Shown here: positions 1-8,832 of the stretch, piece after piece | Position numbering within the stretch: the stretch's first letter is position 1 | How the letters are laid out: the number at the start of each line of letters is the position of its first letter | Notes under the pieces: model-generated | Seen by the model: only the letters and a program-made list of their open reading frames with translations | Told to the model about the DNA's origin: nothing | The model's database searches: none | Origin: UMGS1663 sp046964515 | Lineage (GTDB): Bacteria > Bacillota > Clostridia > TANB77 > CAG-508 | Reading direction: 5' to 3' | DNA length: 64,000 nt | Assembly (NCBI GenBank): GCA_046964515.1 | Contig: JBKUYM010000002.1 | Location: 200,653-264,652 of the forward strand | Program-made: the position numbers and the translations under genes

Positions 1-3000
1 GAGAAAGAAGCAGAAAAAATAAAAAAAGCGCTTTCTAATAAACCTAGTCAGGTAGAAGCAAAGAAAGCATCTACAAAAGAAAAGGTAACATCAAAAGAAG
101 GAAAAGCAAAAGAAGATAAAAAAGGTACAACACCTGTAATTATCAGAAGAGAAGTAATTATTGCAGATGAAGAAGAAAAGATAAGAGAAGAAGAGAAAAA
201 GCAAAAAGAGCAAAAAAGTAAACAAGTTGGTTTTGTAGAAAGAAATAAAAATGCAGATTATAATATTGTTTATCGAAATAAGCCAACAAAGCCTATGACT
301 GTAAGTGAGTTATTTGGCATTGGAAAGAAAGAAGAGCAAAAGCCAAAAGTAGAAGAAGCAAAAACCGAAAAGAAAGAGGACGTTAGTATAAAACAAGAAA
401 ATATGGTAGAGACAATTCAAAAAGAAAAGGTAAAAGAAATAGAAAAAGAAGAAGTTGTAGAAAAAAATAATAGAACACCTGAAGTAGTAACTTCTACTAA
501 TAGAAATGCAAATTACGTAGAGAGAAATAATAACCAAGGTAATTATCAAAATCATAATAATTACCAGAATGGAAATAATAATTATCAAAATCGTAATAAT
601 GGTTACCAAAATAGAAATGGTCAGAATAATAATCATTATCCGGATAGAAATAACAATAATCAGGGTAATGGTGGTTACCAAAATCGTAATAATAATGGCT
701 ATCAAAACCGTAATAATAATCAAAATGGTAATAACAATACTTATCAAAGCCATAATAATAATGGTTACCAAAATAGAAATAACCCAAATAATAACCATTA
801 CCAAGATAGAAATAATAATAATCAAAGTAATGGTGGTTACCAGAATCGTAATAATAACAATGGTTACCAAAATCGTAACAATAATCAAGGCTATCAAAAT
901 AATGGTTATCAAAATAGAAATGGTAACTTTAATAACCGTGATAGAAGACCTTTAGATGATAGAGGAATTGATAAGAATATCAAAGATATTATTACAACAG
1001 ATATCGTAGAAAAGGAAAATCAAAGAGACTTTAGTACTAGAGCCATTGATAAAGTAAAAAATGAAAGATTAGAAGAAAAAGCTAAAAAAGCAACAAAGGC
1101 AAAGAAAACAGGTAAATTTGTAGAAGAATTCAATGGGGAAAAATTAAAGGATTTAAAACAAGTAGATAGATTATCCAATATGTTTGATGACCAAGAAGGT
1201 GGCATGTTAGATTATTATGATTTAACCACAGCAAGAGGAAAGAGAAATAAGAAGAAAGCTAACAAAATAAATGAAGACAGAACACAGAAAATCTTTAAGT
1301 TAACGGAAATTACGATTCCAGAAACGATTACAGTAAAAGATTTGGCAGCTGAATTAAAGAAAACAACGGCAGAGGTTATTAAAAAATTATTAGGATATGG
1401 TATTATGGCTACTATCAATAATGATGTGGATTTTGATACTGCTTTCTTAATTGCACAAGAATTTGGCGTAACTGCTAATAAAAAAGAAGAAGTAAAAGAA
1501 GAAGACATTTTGTTTGATGAGTCAGAAGATAAAGAAGAAGATTTACAAGTAAGACCACCAGTGGTTGTTGTTATGGGACACGTAGATCATGGAAAAACTT
1601 CACTTTTAGATGCTATTAGAAGTACCAATGTAATTGAAGGAGAAGCAGGAGGCATTACGCAACATATTGGTGCTTATAAAGTAACCGTAAGTGGTAGAGA
1701 GATAACTTTCTTAGATACACCAGGACATGAAGCTTTTACAAGTATGCGTGCAAGAGGTGCTCAAATTACAGATATTGCTATACTAGTTGTTGCTGCTAAT
1801 GATGGTGTTATGCCACAAACCGTAGAGGCGATTAATCATGCAAAAGCTGCTGGTATTCCTATTATTGTAGCGATTAATAAAATTGATTTACCAGAAGCCA
1901 ATATTGATAAAGTAAAACAAGAATTAATGAAATATGAACTCGTACCAGAAGAATGGGGTGGAGATACTATCTATGTACCAATTTCTGCTAAAAAACATAT
2001 GCACATTGATGAACTATTAGAAATGGTATTATTAGAAGCAGATGTATTAGAATTAAAAGCAAATCCTAATAAACAAGCAAAAGGTGTCGTAATAGAAGCT
2101 AGATTAGATAAAGCCAAAGGTCCAATTGCTTCTATGTTAGTGCAAAGAGGAACTTTAGACGTAGGAGATACAATTGTGGTAGGTTCTGCGATAGGTAGAA
2201 TTAGAGCAATGAAAAATGATAAAGGACTACGTGTGAAAAAAGCAGGACCATCGACACCAGTAGAAATTATGGGATTAACCGAGCTTCCTGAATCAGGCGA
2301 TGTTTTCTATGAAGTAAAAGATGAAAAAATGGCAAAACATTTAATAGAAAGAAGAAAACGTCAAGCAAGGGAGAAAACAATTGGTAGTATGACACCAGTT
2401 ACATTAGATAATTTATTTAGTCAAATGGAACAAGGACATTTAAAACAATTGAATATTATCGTAAAAGCAGATGTACAAGGTTCTGCAGAAGCGTTAAAAC
2501 AATCTTTAGAGAAATTATCTAATGAAGAAGTAAAGGTAAGAGTTATTCATGCAGTAGCAGGTGCTGTTAATGAATCAGATGTTAATTTAGCAAAAGTAGC
2601 CAATGCCATTATTATTGCTTTTAATGTAAGACCGGGGGTAATTGCTAAACAAGTCGCTGAAAAAGAAGAAGTAGAAATCAAGCCATATTCTGTTATTTAT
2701 CAAGCAATAGATGATGTAAAAGCTGCTATGAAAGGTATGCTAGATCCAATTTTTGAAGAAAAGGTAATTGGAAATGTAGAAGTAAGACAGACCTTTAAAG
2801 TATCTAATGTAGGAACTATTGCAGGTGCTTATGTTCTAGATGGTAAGATAGAAAGAAATGCGGGCGTTAGAGTTATTCGTGAAGATGTGGTTATTCATGA
2901 AGGAAAGCTTTCTTCCTTAAAGAGATTTAAAGATGATGTAAAAGAAGTTGCCAAAGGCTATGAATGTGGTATGCAGATTGAAAATTACAATGACCTAAAA

Positions 3001-3048
3001 GAAGGAGACATTATCGAAGTCTATGTAATGGAAGAAGTAAAAAGATAA
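1..3048 (+). CDS. infB: Translation initiation factor IF-2 (5' partial)
   Basis: IF-2 is the GTPase that brings initiator fMet-tRNA to the 30S subunit and promotes subunit joining. The frame is open from the first base of the window, so the true start lies upstream; 1015 residues are visible. Order: a Lys/Glu-rich N-terminal part, a long Asn/Tyr/Gln/Arg low-complexity stretch (about bases 500-945), the IF2-N domain, then the G domain with GHVDHGKT (about base 1576), DTPGHEAF, NKIDLP and SAKK, and the C-terminal beta-barrel and IF2-C domains. The stop is followed 30 bases later by rbfA, the usual bacterial neighbour. The Asn-rich insert is unusual; the GTPase core looks intact. The first Met in the window (295) is internal. 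Confidence 0.97.
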   Translation, partial: EKEAEKIKKALSNKPSQVEAKKASTKEKVTSKEGKAKEDKKGTTPVIIRREVIIADEEEKIREEEKKQKEQKSKQVGFVERNKNADYNIVYRNKPTKPMTVSELFGIGKKEEQKPKVEEAKTEKKEDVSIKQENMVETIQKEKVKEIEKEEVVEKNNRTPEVVTSTNRNANYVERNNNQGNYQNHNNYQNGNNNYQNRNNGYQNRNGQNNNHYPDRNNNNQGNGGYQNRNNNGYQNRNNNQNGNNNTYQSHNNNGYQNRNNPNNNHYQDRNNNNQSNGGYQNRNNNNGYQNRNNNQGYQNNGYQNRNGNFNNRDRRPLDDRGIDKNIKDIITTDIVEKENQRDFSTRAIDKVKNERLEEKAKKATKAKKTGKFVEEFNGEKLKDLKQVDRLSNMFDDQEGGMLDYYDLTTARGKRNKKKANKINEDRTQKIFKLTEITIPETITVKDLAAELKKTTAEVIKKLLGYGIMATINNDVDFDTAFLIAQEFGVTANKKEEVKEEDILFDESEDKEEDLQVRPPVVVVMGHVDHGKTSLLDAIRSTNVIEGEAGGITQHIGAYKVTVSGREITFLDTPGHEAFTSMRARGAQITDIAILVVAANDGVMPQTVEAINHAKAAGIPIIVAINKIDLPEANIDKVKQELMKYELVPEEWGGDTIYVPISAKKHMHIDELLEMVLLEADVLELKANPNKQAKGVVIEARLDKAKGPIASMLVQRGTLDVGDTIVVGSAIGRIRAMKNDKGLRVKKAGPSTPVEIMGLTELPESGDVFYEVKDEKMAKHLIERRKRQAREKTIGSMTPVTLDNLFSQMEQGHLKQLNIIVKADVQGSAEALKQSLEKLSNEEVKVRVIHAVAGAVNESDVNLAKVANAIIIAFNVRPGVIAKQVAEKEEVEIKPYSVIYQAIDDVKAAMKGMLDPIFEEKVIGNVEVRQTFKVSNVGTIAGAYVLDGKIERNAGVRVIREDVVIHEGKLSSLKRFKDDVKEVAKGYECGMQIENYNDLKEGDIIEVYVMEEVKR

Positions 3049-3078
3049 TGAAAGGTAAGTTAAAGAAGGAGGCAGATT

Positions 3079-3453
3079 ATGCCAAAAAATGAAACTAGAT
3101 TAAATCGTATTGATGAAGAGTTAAAAAAACAAATTAGTCAAATTATCTCTTTTGAATTAAAAAATCCAGAAGCAACAGGTTTAATTAGTGTTACAAAAGT
3201 AAAAATTACACCAGACTTAAAATATGCAAAAGTTTATGTTAGTGCTTTAAATGCTAAGGATGAAGAAAAAACTTTTGAAGCCCTAAAACAATCAGCAGGT
3301 TTTATAAGAAGTTTAATTGCTAAAAGGGTTAATTTGAGAATTACACCAGAATTGGTTTTTGAAAAAGATGATTCTTTTGAATATGGAGCTAAAATTGATT
3401 CCATTATTAAGGAATTAAAACAAGAAGATAAGAAGGAAGAAGGAAAAGAATAA
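3079..3453 (+). CDS. rbfA: Ribosome-binding factor A
   Basis: RbfA binds the 30S precursor and supports late maturation of 16S rRNA, especially under cold stress. The protein has 124 residues, a normal length, and shows the KH-like fold pattern with the family stretch LISVTKVKITPDLKYAKVYV followed by a Lys/Glu-rich tail. The start is fixed by a strong GGAGG seven bases upstream. It lies between infB and the DHH phosphoesterase nrnA in the conserved infB-rbfA-nrnA-truB order, and is very likely cotranscribed with infB. Confidence 0.96.
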   Translation: MPKNETRLNRIDEELKKQISQIISFELKNPEATGLISVTKVKITPDLKYAKVYVSALNAKDEEKTFEALKQSAGFIRSLIAKRVNLRITPELVFEKDDSFEYGAKIDSIIKELKQEDKKEEGKE

Positions 3454-3500
3454 ACTTCTTTTCTTTCTTTTAAAAATACAAGAAAATAGAGGGAGAAAGC

Positions 3501-4451
3501 ATGACTTTAGATAATATATTAGAAGAAATAAAAAAAGCAGAATCAGTAGTAATCTTAACACATGAAAATCCAGATGGGGATGCTATTGGTAGTGTTCTGG
3601 CTATGTATATAGCATTGCAAAGAATGGGAAAACAAGCGGATATGATAGTACCAGAATTACCTAGAACATTTTCTTTTCTACCATGTGCAGATAAGTTTTT
3701 AAAGCAGGGACAGGAAGAGGTTTATGATTTAGCAATTGCTTTAGATTGTGCGACTATTAAAATGTTAAATGGATTTGCTAATTATTTTGAAACAGCAAAA
3801 GTAAAGGTAAGTATTGATCATCATAGTACGAATACAATGTTTGGAGATTTTAATTATATTAATCCAGATTCTCCTGCTTGTGCACAAATTCTTTTAACCA
3901 TATTGGACTATTTTGGAGTAGAAATCGATAAAGAAATTGGTTCTTGTCTTTTAACAGGTATTATTACAGATACGGGAGGATTCCAGTATCAAAATACAAC
4001 ACCAGAAACTTTCGAGTTTGCCTCTGATCTTTTAAAAAGAGGTGTGCATGTTTCAGAAATTTATAAACGTGTTATGAATACAAAAACGAAATCTAGCTTT
4101 GAATTAAGAAGGAGAGCACTTGACCGTTTAGAATTATTAGCACAGGGACGTATTGCCTATACCTATATAACCAAGAAAGATGAACAAGAAGTAAATGCAG
4201 AGCCAGGGGACCATGAAGGCATTGTAGAAGAAGGGCGTTCTATTGAAGGGGTAGAGGTTTCTATTTTTTTAAGAGAGACTGAAAAAGGATTTAAAGCTTC
4301 TCTTCGCTCTAATAGTTATGTAAATGTATCAGATGCTTGCTTGTTATTTGGAGGTGGAGGACATATTCGTGCAGCAGGTTGCATGATTTCTGCTCCATTA
4401 GAACAAGCAAAAGAAAGAATGATTAGTCAAATAGAAAGTTATTTAAAATAA
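3501..4451 (+). CDS. nrnA: DHH family phosphoesterase, NrnA-like (oligoribonuclease/pAp phosphatase)
   Basis: NrnA-type DHH/DHHA1 proteins degrade nanoRNAs and dephosphorylate pAp; some relatives hydrolyse cyclic dinucleotides. The 316-residue protein shows the metal-binding signatures HENPDGDAIGS (about residues 20-30), the DCAT motif, DHHSTN (about 106-111), and the DHHA1 glycine signature GGGGHIRAAGC near the C-terminus. It follows rbfA by 47 bases with a GGGAG ribosome binding site, and is followed by an intrinsic terminator that ends the infB-rbfA-nrnA unit. The split between NrnA and other DHH subtypes cannot be decided from motifs alone. Confidence 0.92.
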   Translation: MTLDNILEEIKKAESVVILTHENPDGDAIGSVLAMYIALQRMGKQADMIVPELPRTFSFLPCADKFLKQGQEEVYDLAIALDCATIKMLNGFANYFETAKVKVSIDHHSTNTMFGDFNYINPDSPACAQILLTILDYFGVEIDKEIGSCLLTGIITDTGGFQYQNTTPETFEFASDLLKRGVHVSEIYKRVMNTKTKSSFELRRRALDRLELLAQGRIAYTYITKKDEQEVNAEPGDHEGIVEEGRSIEGVEVSIFLRETEKGFKASLRSNSYVNVSDACLLFGGGGHIRAAGCMISAPLEQAKERMISQIESYLK

Positions 4452-4459
4452 AAAGTAGG

Positions 4460-4493
4460 ACCATATTTTGATAAAAATATGGTTTTTATTTTG
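4460..4493 (+). terminator. Intrinsic terminator after nrnA
   Basis: A perfect stem (ACCATATTTT / AAAATATGGT, short loop) is followed by TTTTTATTTT. It closes the infB operon. Confidence 0.85.
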
Positions 4494-4508
4494 AAAATAG
4501 AAAGGGAA

Positions 4509-4537
4509 TTGACAAAAAGAAAGCAACATAGTAAGAT
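4509..4537 (+). promoter_or_regulatory. Sigma-A-type promoter of truB
   Basis: TTGACA (4509-4514), 17-base spacer, TAAGAT (4532-4537), about 25 bases before the truB start. It shows that truB has its own promoter after the preceding terminator. Confidence 0.75.
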
Positions 4538-4561
4538 GTTTTAGGAAAAGAAGGTGGACAA

Positions 4562-5449
4562 ATGAATGGCATATTAGTTATTAATAAACCAAAAGGTTAT
4601 ACATCACATGATGTAGTAGCAAAGGTAAAAAGAATATTAAGGGTAAATAAAGTAGGACATACAGGGACATTAGATCCAAATGCAACAGGTGTATTACCAT
4701 TACTATTAAATAATGGAACAAAGCTTTCTAAATATTTAATACAACATGACAAAACTTATGAAGTAGTGTTAAGATTAGGAATAAAAACAGATACGCTAGA
4801 TGAAGAAGGAAAGGTTTTAGAACAAAGAAGAGTAGATTTTAGCCAATATTCTGAAGGTATGATAGAACTTGTTTTACAATCATTGATAGGAAAACAAAAA
4901 CAAAGACCTCCTATGTATTCGGCTATTAAGATAAATGGAAAAAAATTATATGAATATGCTAGAAAAGGACAAGAAATTGTAGTTCCAGAAAGAGAAATTA
5001 CGATTTATGATATAACTTTAATAGCAATCAATGCAGACAAAAATGAAATAAAATTTAAAGTTTCTTGTTCAAAAGGAACTTACATACGAAGTTTGTGCGA
5101 GACAATTGCAATACAATTAAATACGATTGGTTATATGAAAGAATTAAAACGAATACAAGTAGGACAATTTTGGATTCGAGATAGTATAACGATAGAATCA
5201 TTGGAAGCAAATAAAGAAAATGAAAATTGGTTAAAAGAACATATTGTATCCATGAAAGATATGGTCAAAGACATGCCAATGATAAAAATAGAACAAAAAA
5301 AATTACCACACTTTCTAAATGGGGTAAATATAACTATTCAACAACCAGACGGCATTTATCAAATTTATGACGAAAAAAATCAGTTTATAGGTACTGGAGT
5401 CGTAAAAAATCAATTTTTAAAACGAGATATAATAGACTCACAATTTTAA
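4562..5449 (+). CDS. truB: tRNA pseudouridine(55) synthase TruB
   Basis: TruB makes pseudouridine 55 in the T-loop of nearly all tRNAs. The 295-residue protein starts with the typical GILVINKPKGYTSHDVV block and carries the catalytic aspartate in HTGTLDPNATG (about residue 38). Further family motifs are RPPMYSAIKINGKKLYE and CSKGTYIRSL. The length is normal. The ATG follows a GGTGG-containing site and its own promoter. It is followed by a long non-coding stretch holding the probable 6S RNA rather than by the usual ribF. Confidence 0.96.
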   Translation: MNGILVINKPKGYTSHDVVAKVKRILRVNKVGHTGTLDPNATGVLPLLLNNGTKLSKYLIQHDKTYEVVLRLGIKTDTLDEEGKVLEQRRVDFSQYSEGMIELVLQSLIGKQKQRPPMYSAIKINGKKLYEYARKGQEIVVPEREITIYDITLIAINADKNEIKFKVSCSKGTYIRSLCETIAIQLNTIGYMKELKRIQVGQFWIRDSITIESLEANKENENWLKEHIVSMKDMVKDMPMIKIEQKKLPHFLNGVNITIQQPDGIYQIYDEKNQFIGTGVVKNQFLKRDIIDSQF

Positions 5450-5577
5450 TTAGTATAGCATAAAATTAAAAAAAGTGCAAATACTAAAATCAAGTATTTA
5501 TATAGTCATAAGGTAGAAAAAAGAAGCATAAATGATTTGATAGGAGATAAATGGAAGAAATTAAACGAAAAATCCTA

Positions 5578-5606
5578 TTGTCAAGGAAAAGGAAGTATGA
5601 TAATAT
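5578..5606 (+). promoter_or_regulatory. Promoter of the 6S RNA candidate
   Basis: TTGTCA (5578-5583), 17-base spacer, TAATAT (5601-5606). The expected start near 5613 lies just before the RNA's closing stem. Confidence 0.65.
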
Positions 5607-5612
5607 ATAAAT

Positions 5613-5830
5613 ACAAAAAGGAAGAGACAAAAATAAACTTCCCTGCGTGGTACGTGAAGATTAGAATTTTTTTACCAACAAATTTAATACGGGAGTCCGC
5701 CTTTGGAAGTGGCGTGTATGCTTAATTTTATTTAATTAAGAAACCCAGGAACTTTCAACAAGACACCCACCTGTGAAAACAGGTATTAAATTTTCTTTTA
5801 CTCACGGCCAAGGTGGGGCATAGGTTTGAA
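5613..5830 (+). ncRNA. ssrS: Probable 6S RNA
   Basis: 6S RNA mimics an open promoter and sequesters sigma-A RNA polymerase in stationary phase. The stretch between truB and prmC has its own promoter and terminator and folds as a long, interrupted rod. The ends pair: AAACTT (5635) with AGGTTT (5822), CCCTGC with GTGGGG, and CGTGA (5653-5657) with TCACG. A large central bubble follows, then GTCCGCC/AGTGGCG-type pairing and an apical AT hairpin (CTTAATT / AATTAAG). A side hairpin ACCTGT-gaaa-ACAGGT sits on the 3' side. This matches the 6S architecture, and the sequence resembles what I recall of clostridial members. The family call is from structure and memory, not from a covariance search. Confidence 0.72.
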
Positions 5831-5877
5831 AATAAGGTAATAAACTTTTACAAAAATAGTTTATTACCTTATTTTTC
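5831..5877 (+). terminator. Intrinsic terminator of the 6S RNA unit
   Basis: A 16-bp perfect stem (5831-5846 with 5858-5873; core GGTAATAAACT / AGTTTATTACC) is followed by a T run. Confidence 0.85.
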
Positions 5878-5903
5878 TGTTTAAAAGAAGAAAAGTGCTG
5901 TTC

Positions 5904-5932
5904 TTGCTATTTGTTTCATCTTATAGTAAAAT
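5904..5932 (+). promoter_or_regulatory. Promoter of prmC
   Basis: TTGCTA (5904-5909), 17-base spacer ending in TATAG, TAAAAT (5927-5932). It is nearly the same as the rsmE promoter at 16079-16107. Confidence 0.65.
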
Positions 5933-5963
5933 AGTAAAAAACAAAACGAAATGGTAAGAAAAA

Positions 5964-6812
5964 ATGAATATAGTAGAAATGAAAAAATGGGGTATCCAAG
6001 TATTAAGGGAAAATCAAATAGAAGATGTTACCATACAGGTGAAAAGGTTATTGGCTTATGTTTTAGGTATGGATACAAAGGATTTCATAAAAGAAGAAAC
6101 AAAGATAGTTATGCCAAAGCAAGAGCAGATATTTAAAAAGTATATACAAGAAATTGTAAAAGGAAAACCAATACAGTATATAACCCATATACAAGAATTT
6201 ATGAAACTTTCTTTTTATGTGAATGAGCATGTTTTAATACCACAGCCAGATACAGAATGTTTAGTAGAAGAAGTTATCAAAATCGGAGAAAAATGTGAGA
6301 AACCTAAAATATTAGATATGTGCACAGGAAGTGGATGTATTGGTATTTCTTTGGCTACTTATTTGCCAGATAGTAGTATTTGGATGAGTGATATTAGTAA
6401 AAAAGCTTTAGAAATTGCTAGAAAAAATATAAAAAGTAATCAGTTGGAAGGACAAGTAACTTGTATACAGTCTGATATGTTCAAGCAAATATCACAAGAA
6501 AAAATGTGGGATATTTTAGTTTCTAATCCGCCCTATATAAGTAAAGAAGAATTAAAAGAGTTGCCACTTTCTGTAAAGCAGGAACCAGCGATTGCTTTAG
6601 ATGGGGGAAATGATGGGTTGGATTTTTATAGGATTATTTTAAAAGAGGCTCCTAAGTATGTCAAAAAAGAAGGATATGTATGTTTAGAAATTGGTTATGA
6701 GCAAAAAATAGCGGTTGAAAAAATAGTTAAAGAAGAAGGTTTTTATCAAAAAGTTACATGTATACAAGATTTAGCAAAAAGAGATAGAGTCATCATAGCA
6801 AAATTAAAATAA
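5964..6812 (+). CDS. prmC: Peptide chain release factor N(5)-glutamine methyltransferase PrmC
   Basis: PrmC (HemK) methylates the GGQ glutamine of release factors RF1 and RF2, which is needed for efficient termination. The 282-residue protein has an N-terminal helical domain, the SAM-binding motif ILDMCTGSGCIGISLA (about residues 115-130) and the diagnostic catalytic NPPY in SNPPYIS (about 188-194). The start has no strong ribosome binding site, but translation from 5964 gives the full family length. whiA follows 16 bases downstream, suggesting one operon. prfA, the common neighbour, is absent here. Confidence 0.94.
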   Translation: MNIVEMKKWGIQVLRENQIEDVTIQVKRLLAYVLGMDTKDFIKEETKIVMPKQEQIFKKYIQEIVKGKPIQYITHIQEFMKLSFYVNEHVLIPQPDTECLVEEVIKIGEKCEKPKILDMCTGSGCIGISLATYLPDSSIWMSDISKKALEIARKNIKSNQLEGQVTCIQSDMFKQISQEKMWDILVSNPPYISKEELKELPLSVKQEPAIALDGGNDGLDFYRIILKEAPKYVKKEGYVCLEIGYEQKIAVEKIVKEEGFYQKVTCIQDLAKRDRVIIAKLK

Positions 6813-6828
6813 AAAGGAGGAAAAGTTC

Positions 6829-7716
6829 ATGTCATTTTCATCAGAAGTAAAGGAAACACTTAGTAAAATCACAAATCTAGCAGACAAAGAAGCTGTTAAA
6901 TATGAACTTTTAGGTTACTTAATAAGTCAGAATACAACTTATTATAAAAAGCATGTACAATATCGAGCAGAGAATGAATATACCATTAATCGTTTTAGCA
7001 AATTATTATCAAATTGTGGAACAACTGATTTTGCTATTTCTATGAAAGGAAAAAGTTATATAATTGATTTTTCTTATAACATGTATTTTAGAGAGTTACA
7101 AATCATAGGAGATAATCTAGAAATAACAGATAAATTAGAGAAAGAAACAGCATTACAAAGTGAAAAAAATGATAAAGCATTTATAAGAGGTGTTTTTTTA
7201 GGTAGTGGTAGTGTTAACCATCCTGAAAAAAAATATCATTTAGAAATAACGCTAAGTACAGCCAATAATGCAGAGTTTATACAAAAAATTTTACAAAAAA
7301 TAGGCATCCCTATGAAGCGATTATTTAAAAAAAATGGGGTTACTTTATATTTAAAAGAAGGAGAAGAAATTTCTGCTTTTCTAGCTTTTATAGGAGCTAG
7401 TCAAGCAGTCTTAAAATTTGAAGAAATCCGTGTATTAAGGCAGATGAAAAATAAAATTAATCGAAAAGTAAATTGTGAGACTGCTAATTTGAGTAAGACA
7501 ATAGAAGCATCTGTCAAACAAATAGAGGCTATTGAAAAACTACAAAAAAATGGTAGATTTGAGACTTTACCAATAAACTTAAAAGAAATAGCATTATTGC
7601 GTTTGGAAAATCCGGATGCTAGTTTAATACAATTAGGAGAAATGTTAAATAATCCTATAGGAAAATCAGGTGTGAATCATCGATTAAAGTCTCTTATAGA
7701 ATTGGCCGAAGAATAA
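6829..7716 (+). CDS. whiA: DNA-binding protein WhiA
   Basis: WhiA is a conserved Gram-positive protein linked to cell division and chromosome segregation, and to sporulation control in actinobacteria. The 295-residue protein has the N-terminal WhiA domain (MSFSSEVKETLSKI), a degenerate LAGLIDADG-like region with RGVFLGSGSVNHP (about residues 121-133) and the C-terminal HTH (LIQLGEMLNNPIGKSGVNHR). The start follows a strong AAGGAGG. The usual partners rapZ and yvcK are not in the window. After its stop comes the disturbed hemW region. Confidence 0.95.
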   Translation: MSFSSEVKETLSKITNLADKEAVKYELLGYLISQNTTYYKKHVQYRAENEYTINRFSKLLSNCGTTDFAISMKGKSYIIDFSYNMYFRELQIIGDNLEITDKLEKETALQSEKNDKAFIRGVFLGSGSVNHPEKKYHLEITLSTANNAEFIQKILQKIGIPMKRLFKKNGVTLYLKEGEEISAFLAFIGASQAVLKFEEIRVLRQMKNKINRKVNCETANLSKTIEASVKQIEAIEKLQKNGRFETLPINLKEIALLRLENPDASLIQLGEMLNNPIGKSGVNHRLKSLIELAEE

Positions 7717-7733
7717 GATAGGGGTTAATAAAA

Positions 7734-7772
7734 TGAAAGAAATAGGAATTTATGTACATATTCCATTTTGAA
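7734..7772 (+). pseudogene. Orphan 5' fragment of hemW
   Basis: The ATG at 7734 begins a 12-codon frame (MKEIGIYVHIPF, then stop) that reproduces the start of HemW. Bases 7745-7770 are identical to 8848-8873 inside the intact hemW. The cysteine motif that should follow is absent, so this is a stranded copy of the gene's first codons, 18 bases after whiA and about where hemW would be expected to start. Confidence 0.75.
7745..7770 (+). repeat. 26-bp direct repeat, left copy (hemW 5' codons)
   Basis: Identical over 26 bases to 8848-8873, in the same orientation. The two copies bracket about 1.1 kb of non-core sequence. Confidence 0.9.
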
Positions 7773-8000
7773 AATGGGACTACTGATACCAATGATTTGC
7801 GAGGTTTAAAATTACACAAACCGAAGCAAAATTAAAGAGAAATAATATTCAAGGTAAAAAAATGCAAATAAGGTACATAATAAAATAGGTAAAATTGTAA
7901 GAGGTGCTATAAAAAAAGCAGATGGAACGATACGAGGAGGTTTACCAACTTTGAAGAATAGTTTAAAAGAGTTAGATAGAGAGCAAAAAAATTATTAGAT
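7773..8000 (+). pseudogene. Decayed reading frame, possibly the 3' end of a polymorphic-toxin-like gene
   Basis: No intact ORF exists here, but protein-like pieces can be read in shifting frames: TDTNDLRGLKLHK, then ITQTEAKLKRNNIQGK, then a longer piece containing NKVHNKIGKIVRGAIKKADG and ending near LKELDREQKNY and a stop (about 7998). The pieces run in order on the plus strand, as expected for one gene broken by indels. The product is not recognised. Its place just before a small membrane protein suggests a toxin tail with its immunity gene, but this is inference. Confidence 0.35.
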
Positions 8001-8058
8001 GGTATGAAAAAAACAGATTAATAAGAATAATAAGAAAGAAAATTAGGAGGAGTTATAA

Positions 8059-8526
8059 ATGGGAGATGTGAAGGAATTTCTTAAAAAGAAGGATTTGCAA
8101 GGTACAATAAGGTTATCAATTTTTTTAGCTATATTACTGATATTATTTGAAATTTTACTATACTTTTGGAATAAATTATTTATCATTTTAATATGGATAC
8201 CAATATTACCATTACTACACATATTAAAACGAAAAAGCTTTTTTAAGAATGCAGAGTTTTGTTATGGAAAAGTTGTAGATGTTACATTAAGTGACAATGA
8301 TGATGTATATAGGAACACTAAGATTGAATTTATGGATTGTTACTCGAAAAAAATACATCAAACTGTGTTGAATGAGCATTGGGGAGATTTTAGATATGAA
8401 GATGAGGATAAAATAAATGAGTTTTATGAAGAAGGTAAAAAAAGAATAGGTAAGAAGGTTCCATTGTTCTATAAAAAAGAGAATCCCAATAAAAATATAA
8501 TATTTATTGAAAATTTAGAAGATTAA
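8059..8526 (+). CDS. Small membrane protein of unknown function (possible immunity protein)
   Basis: I do not recognise this 155-residue protein with certainty. It has two hydrophobic segments (about residues 20-60) and then a soluble part of beta-strand character beginning GKVVDVTLSDNDD, resembling the layout of DUF3592-like proteins. The start is supported by GGAGGAG nine bases upstream. It sits inside the insertion bracketed by the 26-bp hemW repeat and directly after a decayed frame. A role as immunity partner of a lost toxin fits the position but has no motif support. Confidence 0.6.
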   Translation: MGDVKEFLKKKDLQGTIRLSIFLAILLILFEILLYFWNKLFIILIWIPILPLLHILKRKSFFKNAEFCYGKVVDVTLSDNDDVYRNTKIEFMDCYSKKIHQTVLNEHWGDFRYEDEDKINEFYEEGKKRIGKKVPLFYKKENPNKNIIFIENLED

Positions 8527-8832
8527 GTTACAAGAGAATAGATATCAGAAGTAATACTACCTATACAATTTATAGTCTGTTAATAAGAAAAAACACAGGA
8601 AATAAAATGATTGCATAATCAGACAAAATACAGAAAAGCTTAACATAAATTTGCAAATATAATATTGGCGATTTTATTCACAAACTATTTTATGAATATT
8701 TTAAAAAATGGTAACATATTAAAAACACAAAATTATTATTAATACATCAATTTTCAGTAGTTTTTTAAGCAAAATGGTATGTGTAGAAATCACGTAAAAG
8801 TGAAAAAGTAGTGGGAGTAAGGAGAAAAGAGA
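8527..8832. other. Non-coding AT-rich stretch before hemW
   Basis: About 300 bases with no convincing ORF or stable hairpin. It carries scattered A/T runs, and a GGAG ribosome binding site at its right end for hemW. It is probably part of the inserted segment. Confidence 0.5.

Noticed and set aside
310..955. Long frames on the opposite strand and in another frame over the Asn-rich part of infB
   Set aside because: They only mirror AAT/CAA repeats of infB (Ile/Tyr-rich shadow translations) and have no start context.
5537..5725. 62-residue frame in the truB-prmC gap
   Set aside because: It overlaps the promoter and body of the structured 6S-like RNA and has no ribosome binding site.
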